Assembly: GCF_000287675.1 (NCBI RefSeq)
Contig: NZ_ALJL01000010.1
Location: 1 to 34,266 of the forward strand
DNA from: Lachnoanaerobaculum sp. ICM7
GTDB taxonomy: Bacteria > Bacillota > Clostridia > Lachnospirales > Lachnospiraceae
Length of the DNA stretch: 34,266 bases
Reading direction: 5' to 3'
A program made the position numbers and the translations under genes. The first letter of the stretch is position 1, and the number at the start of each line of letters is the position of its first letter. Under the pieces are notes generated by a model. It saw only the letters and a list, made by a program, of their open reading frames with translations. It was not told where the DNA came from and ran no database searches. Shown piece after piece: positions 33,855 through 34,266 of this stretch.

Positions 33855-34026
33855 TTTTTTGCTCCCTAAACCAATTCTTTGTTTTTTCACATATAACACT
33901 CTGCAAGTCAATTATCAATCAATAAACCTCCAATTGCAATAGATAAAAATTACATTGATAAAGGAAAATTTTTCTATTTAATAAATACTGTTGCTTATGT
34001 AAAAATCTTTTTTCTTTATTATTTTA
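33855..34026. other. AT-rich intergenic stretch upstream of galT
   Basis: Apart from the ribosome site and possible promoter of galT (TTGATA at about 33915-33920 with a weak TATATG 17 bases on), this stretch holds no gene. It has only AT-rich runs and an isolated GGAGG without a sustained reading frame (the TTG after it meets a stop within five codons). Confidence 0.5.
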
Positions 34027-34063
34027 CCTAGATTATTCATGGTAACTCCATGAATAATCTAGG
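34027..34063. repeat. Perfect 16-bp inverted repeat abutting the IS remnant
   Basis: CCTAGATTATTCATGG (34027-34042) and its exact complement CCATGAATAATCTAGG (34048-34063) flank a 5-base loop, TAACT. IS1182-like homology begins at the next base. Neither arm occurs in the intact IS copy. It is too AT-rich on its own to be a typical terminator and lacks a strong T-run. Confidence 0.9.
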
Positions 34064-34266
34064 TTAATGCTTCCACTCCATACAAAAGTATAACGATTAG
34101 CATTAACTTCTATTTTCGTTCCATCAATAAACAATTCTTTTAATGTTACAATTCCTTCTTTTTGTAATCATCTCATAAACTGACAGTTTAAGTCATCTAG
34201 GATATCTGAAGTAAGTTTCTTACTTTTAAATTCATAAAAAGCATCTCTTTTAGGCTTTCTCCCTTG
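34064..34266 (-). pseudogene. Decayed IS1182-family transposase fragment
   Basis: About 200 bases are close to 26700-26900 of the intact IS, the transposase region from QGRKPKRDAFYEF through FIDGTKIEVNANRYTFVW to SIN. The reading on the minus strand has an in-frame TGA after QFMR, where the intact copy has Arg, and changes such as NANANR-type EANAN to EVNAN. Homology stops abruptly at 34064 against the 16-bp inverted repeat, so the transposase lacks its C-terminal two-thirds. The element continues past the right edge; its other end is not seen. It is a related but not recent copy, since it differs at many positions. Confidence 0.92.

Noticed and set aside
33855-33911. Longer galT with a 19-residue N-terminal extension
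   Set aside because: The extension starts at a TTG without a ribosome site, while the ATG at 33854 has AGGGAG at good spacing.
25265-34266. Composite transposon carrying TIR-RyR and galT
   Set aside because: The right copy is a decayed fragment whose ends are not seen, and galT is a metabolic gene; a mobile unit cannot be claimed.
1-34266. CRISPR arrays, tRNA and rRNA genes
   Set aside because: No regularly spaced direct repeats and no cloverleaf or rRNA motifs were seen on either strand; the only clear stable RNA is the SRP RNA.

Overview
The window looks like a low-GC Firmicute chromosome, most likely a Lachnospiraceae member (Lachnoanaerobaculum-like is my best guess, by inference only). 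The reasons are the AT-rich intergenic DNA with strong sigma-A type promoters, AGGAGG-type ribosome sites, a large Gram-positive SRP RNA, a Firmicutes-type (class II) GalT and several small proteins of clostridial appearance.

Left part (1-12.7 kb), almost all on the minus strand, is housekeeping. A consensus promoter with a structured leader or small RNA points off the left edge. Next come a polyprenyl-phosphate sugar transferase with its own terminator and extended -10 promoter, and then the tight unit pfkA - small acidic protein - gtrA - dusB. A complete SRP RNA gene sits between pfkA and mfd. The unit xpaC-like - telA-like - GH32 beta-fructosidase - pth - mfd follows, driven by one good promoter at about 12.68 kb.

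Middle part (12.7-19.4 kb), plus strand: a TetR regulator with a palindromic operator on its own promoter, a large PEP-synthase-like dikinase whose domain order is that of rifampicin phosphotransferase rather than PpsA or PPDK, and a MATE exporter one base downstream. This reads as a drug-response cassette. An OmpR-type response regulator and histidine kinase follow, ending at a bidirectional terminator.

19.4-25.3 kb: a convergent minus-strand surface operon encodes a Cthe_2159-like beta-helix lipoprotein with a Gln/Gly/Pro repeat tail, a GT2-GtrA fusion, a phosphodiester glycosidase and a small membrane protein. Its promoter lacks a -35 and carries 11-bp direct repeats ten bases upstream of the -10, the layout of PhoB/PhoP-type activation. 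A nicotinamidase-like hydrolase and a small anchored protein follow, divergently transcribed.

25.3-34.3 kb: a complete IS1182-family element sits 3 bp beyond the stop codon of a two-gene membrane system. One gene encodes a membrane protein with two RCK/TrkA-N-like domains and a C-terminal RyR domain. The other encodes a TIR - single transmembrane - beta-propeller protein that keeps the catalytic glutamate of TIR NADases. Charge distribution predicts TIR inside and propeller outside, a Toll-receptor-like layout. This pair is the best candidate for an undescribed signalling or defence system. Its promoter lies in the loop of the terminator of the upstream galT gene. The right edge holds a decayed second IS1182 copy abutting a perfect 16-bp inverted repeat.
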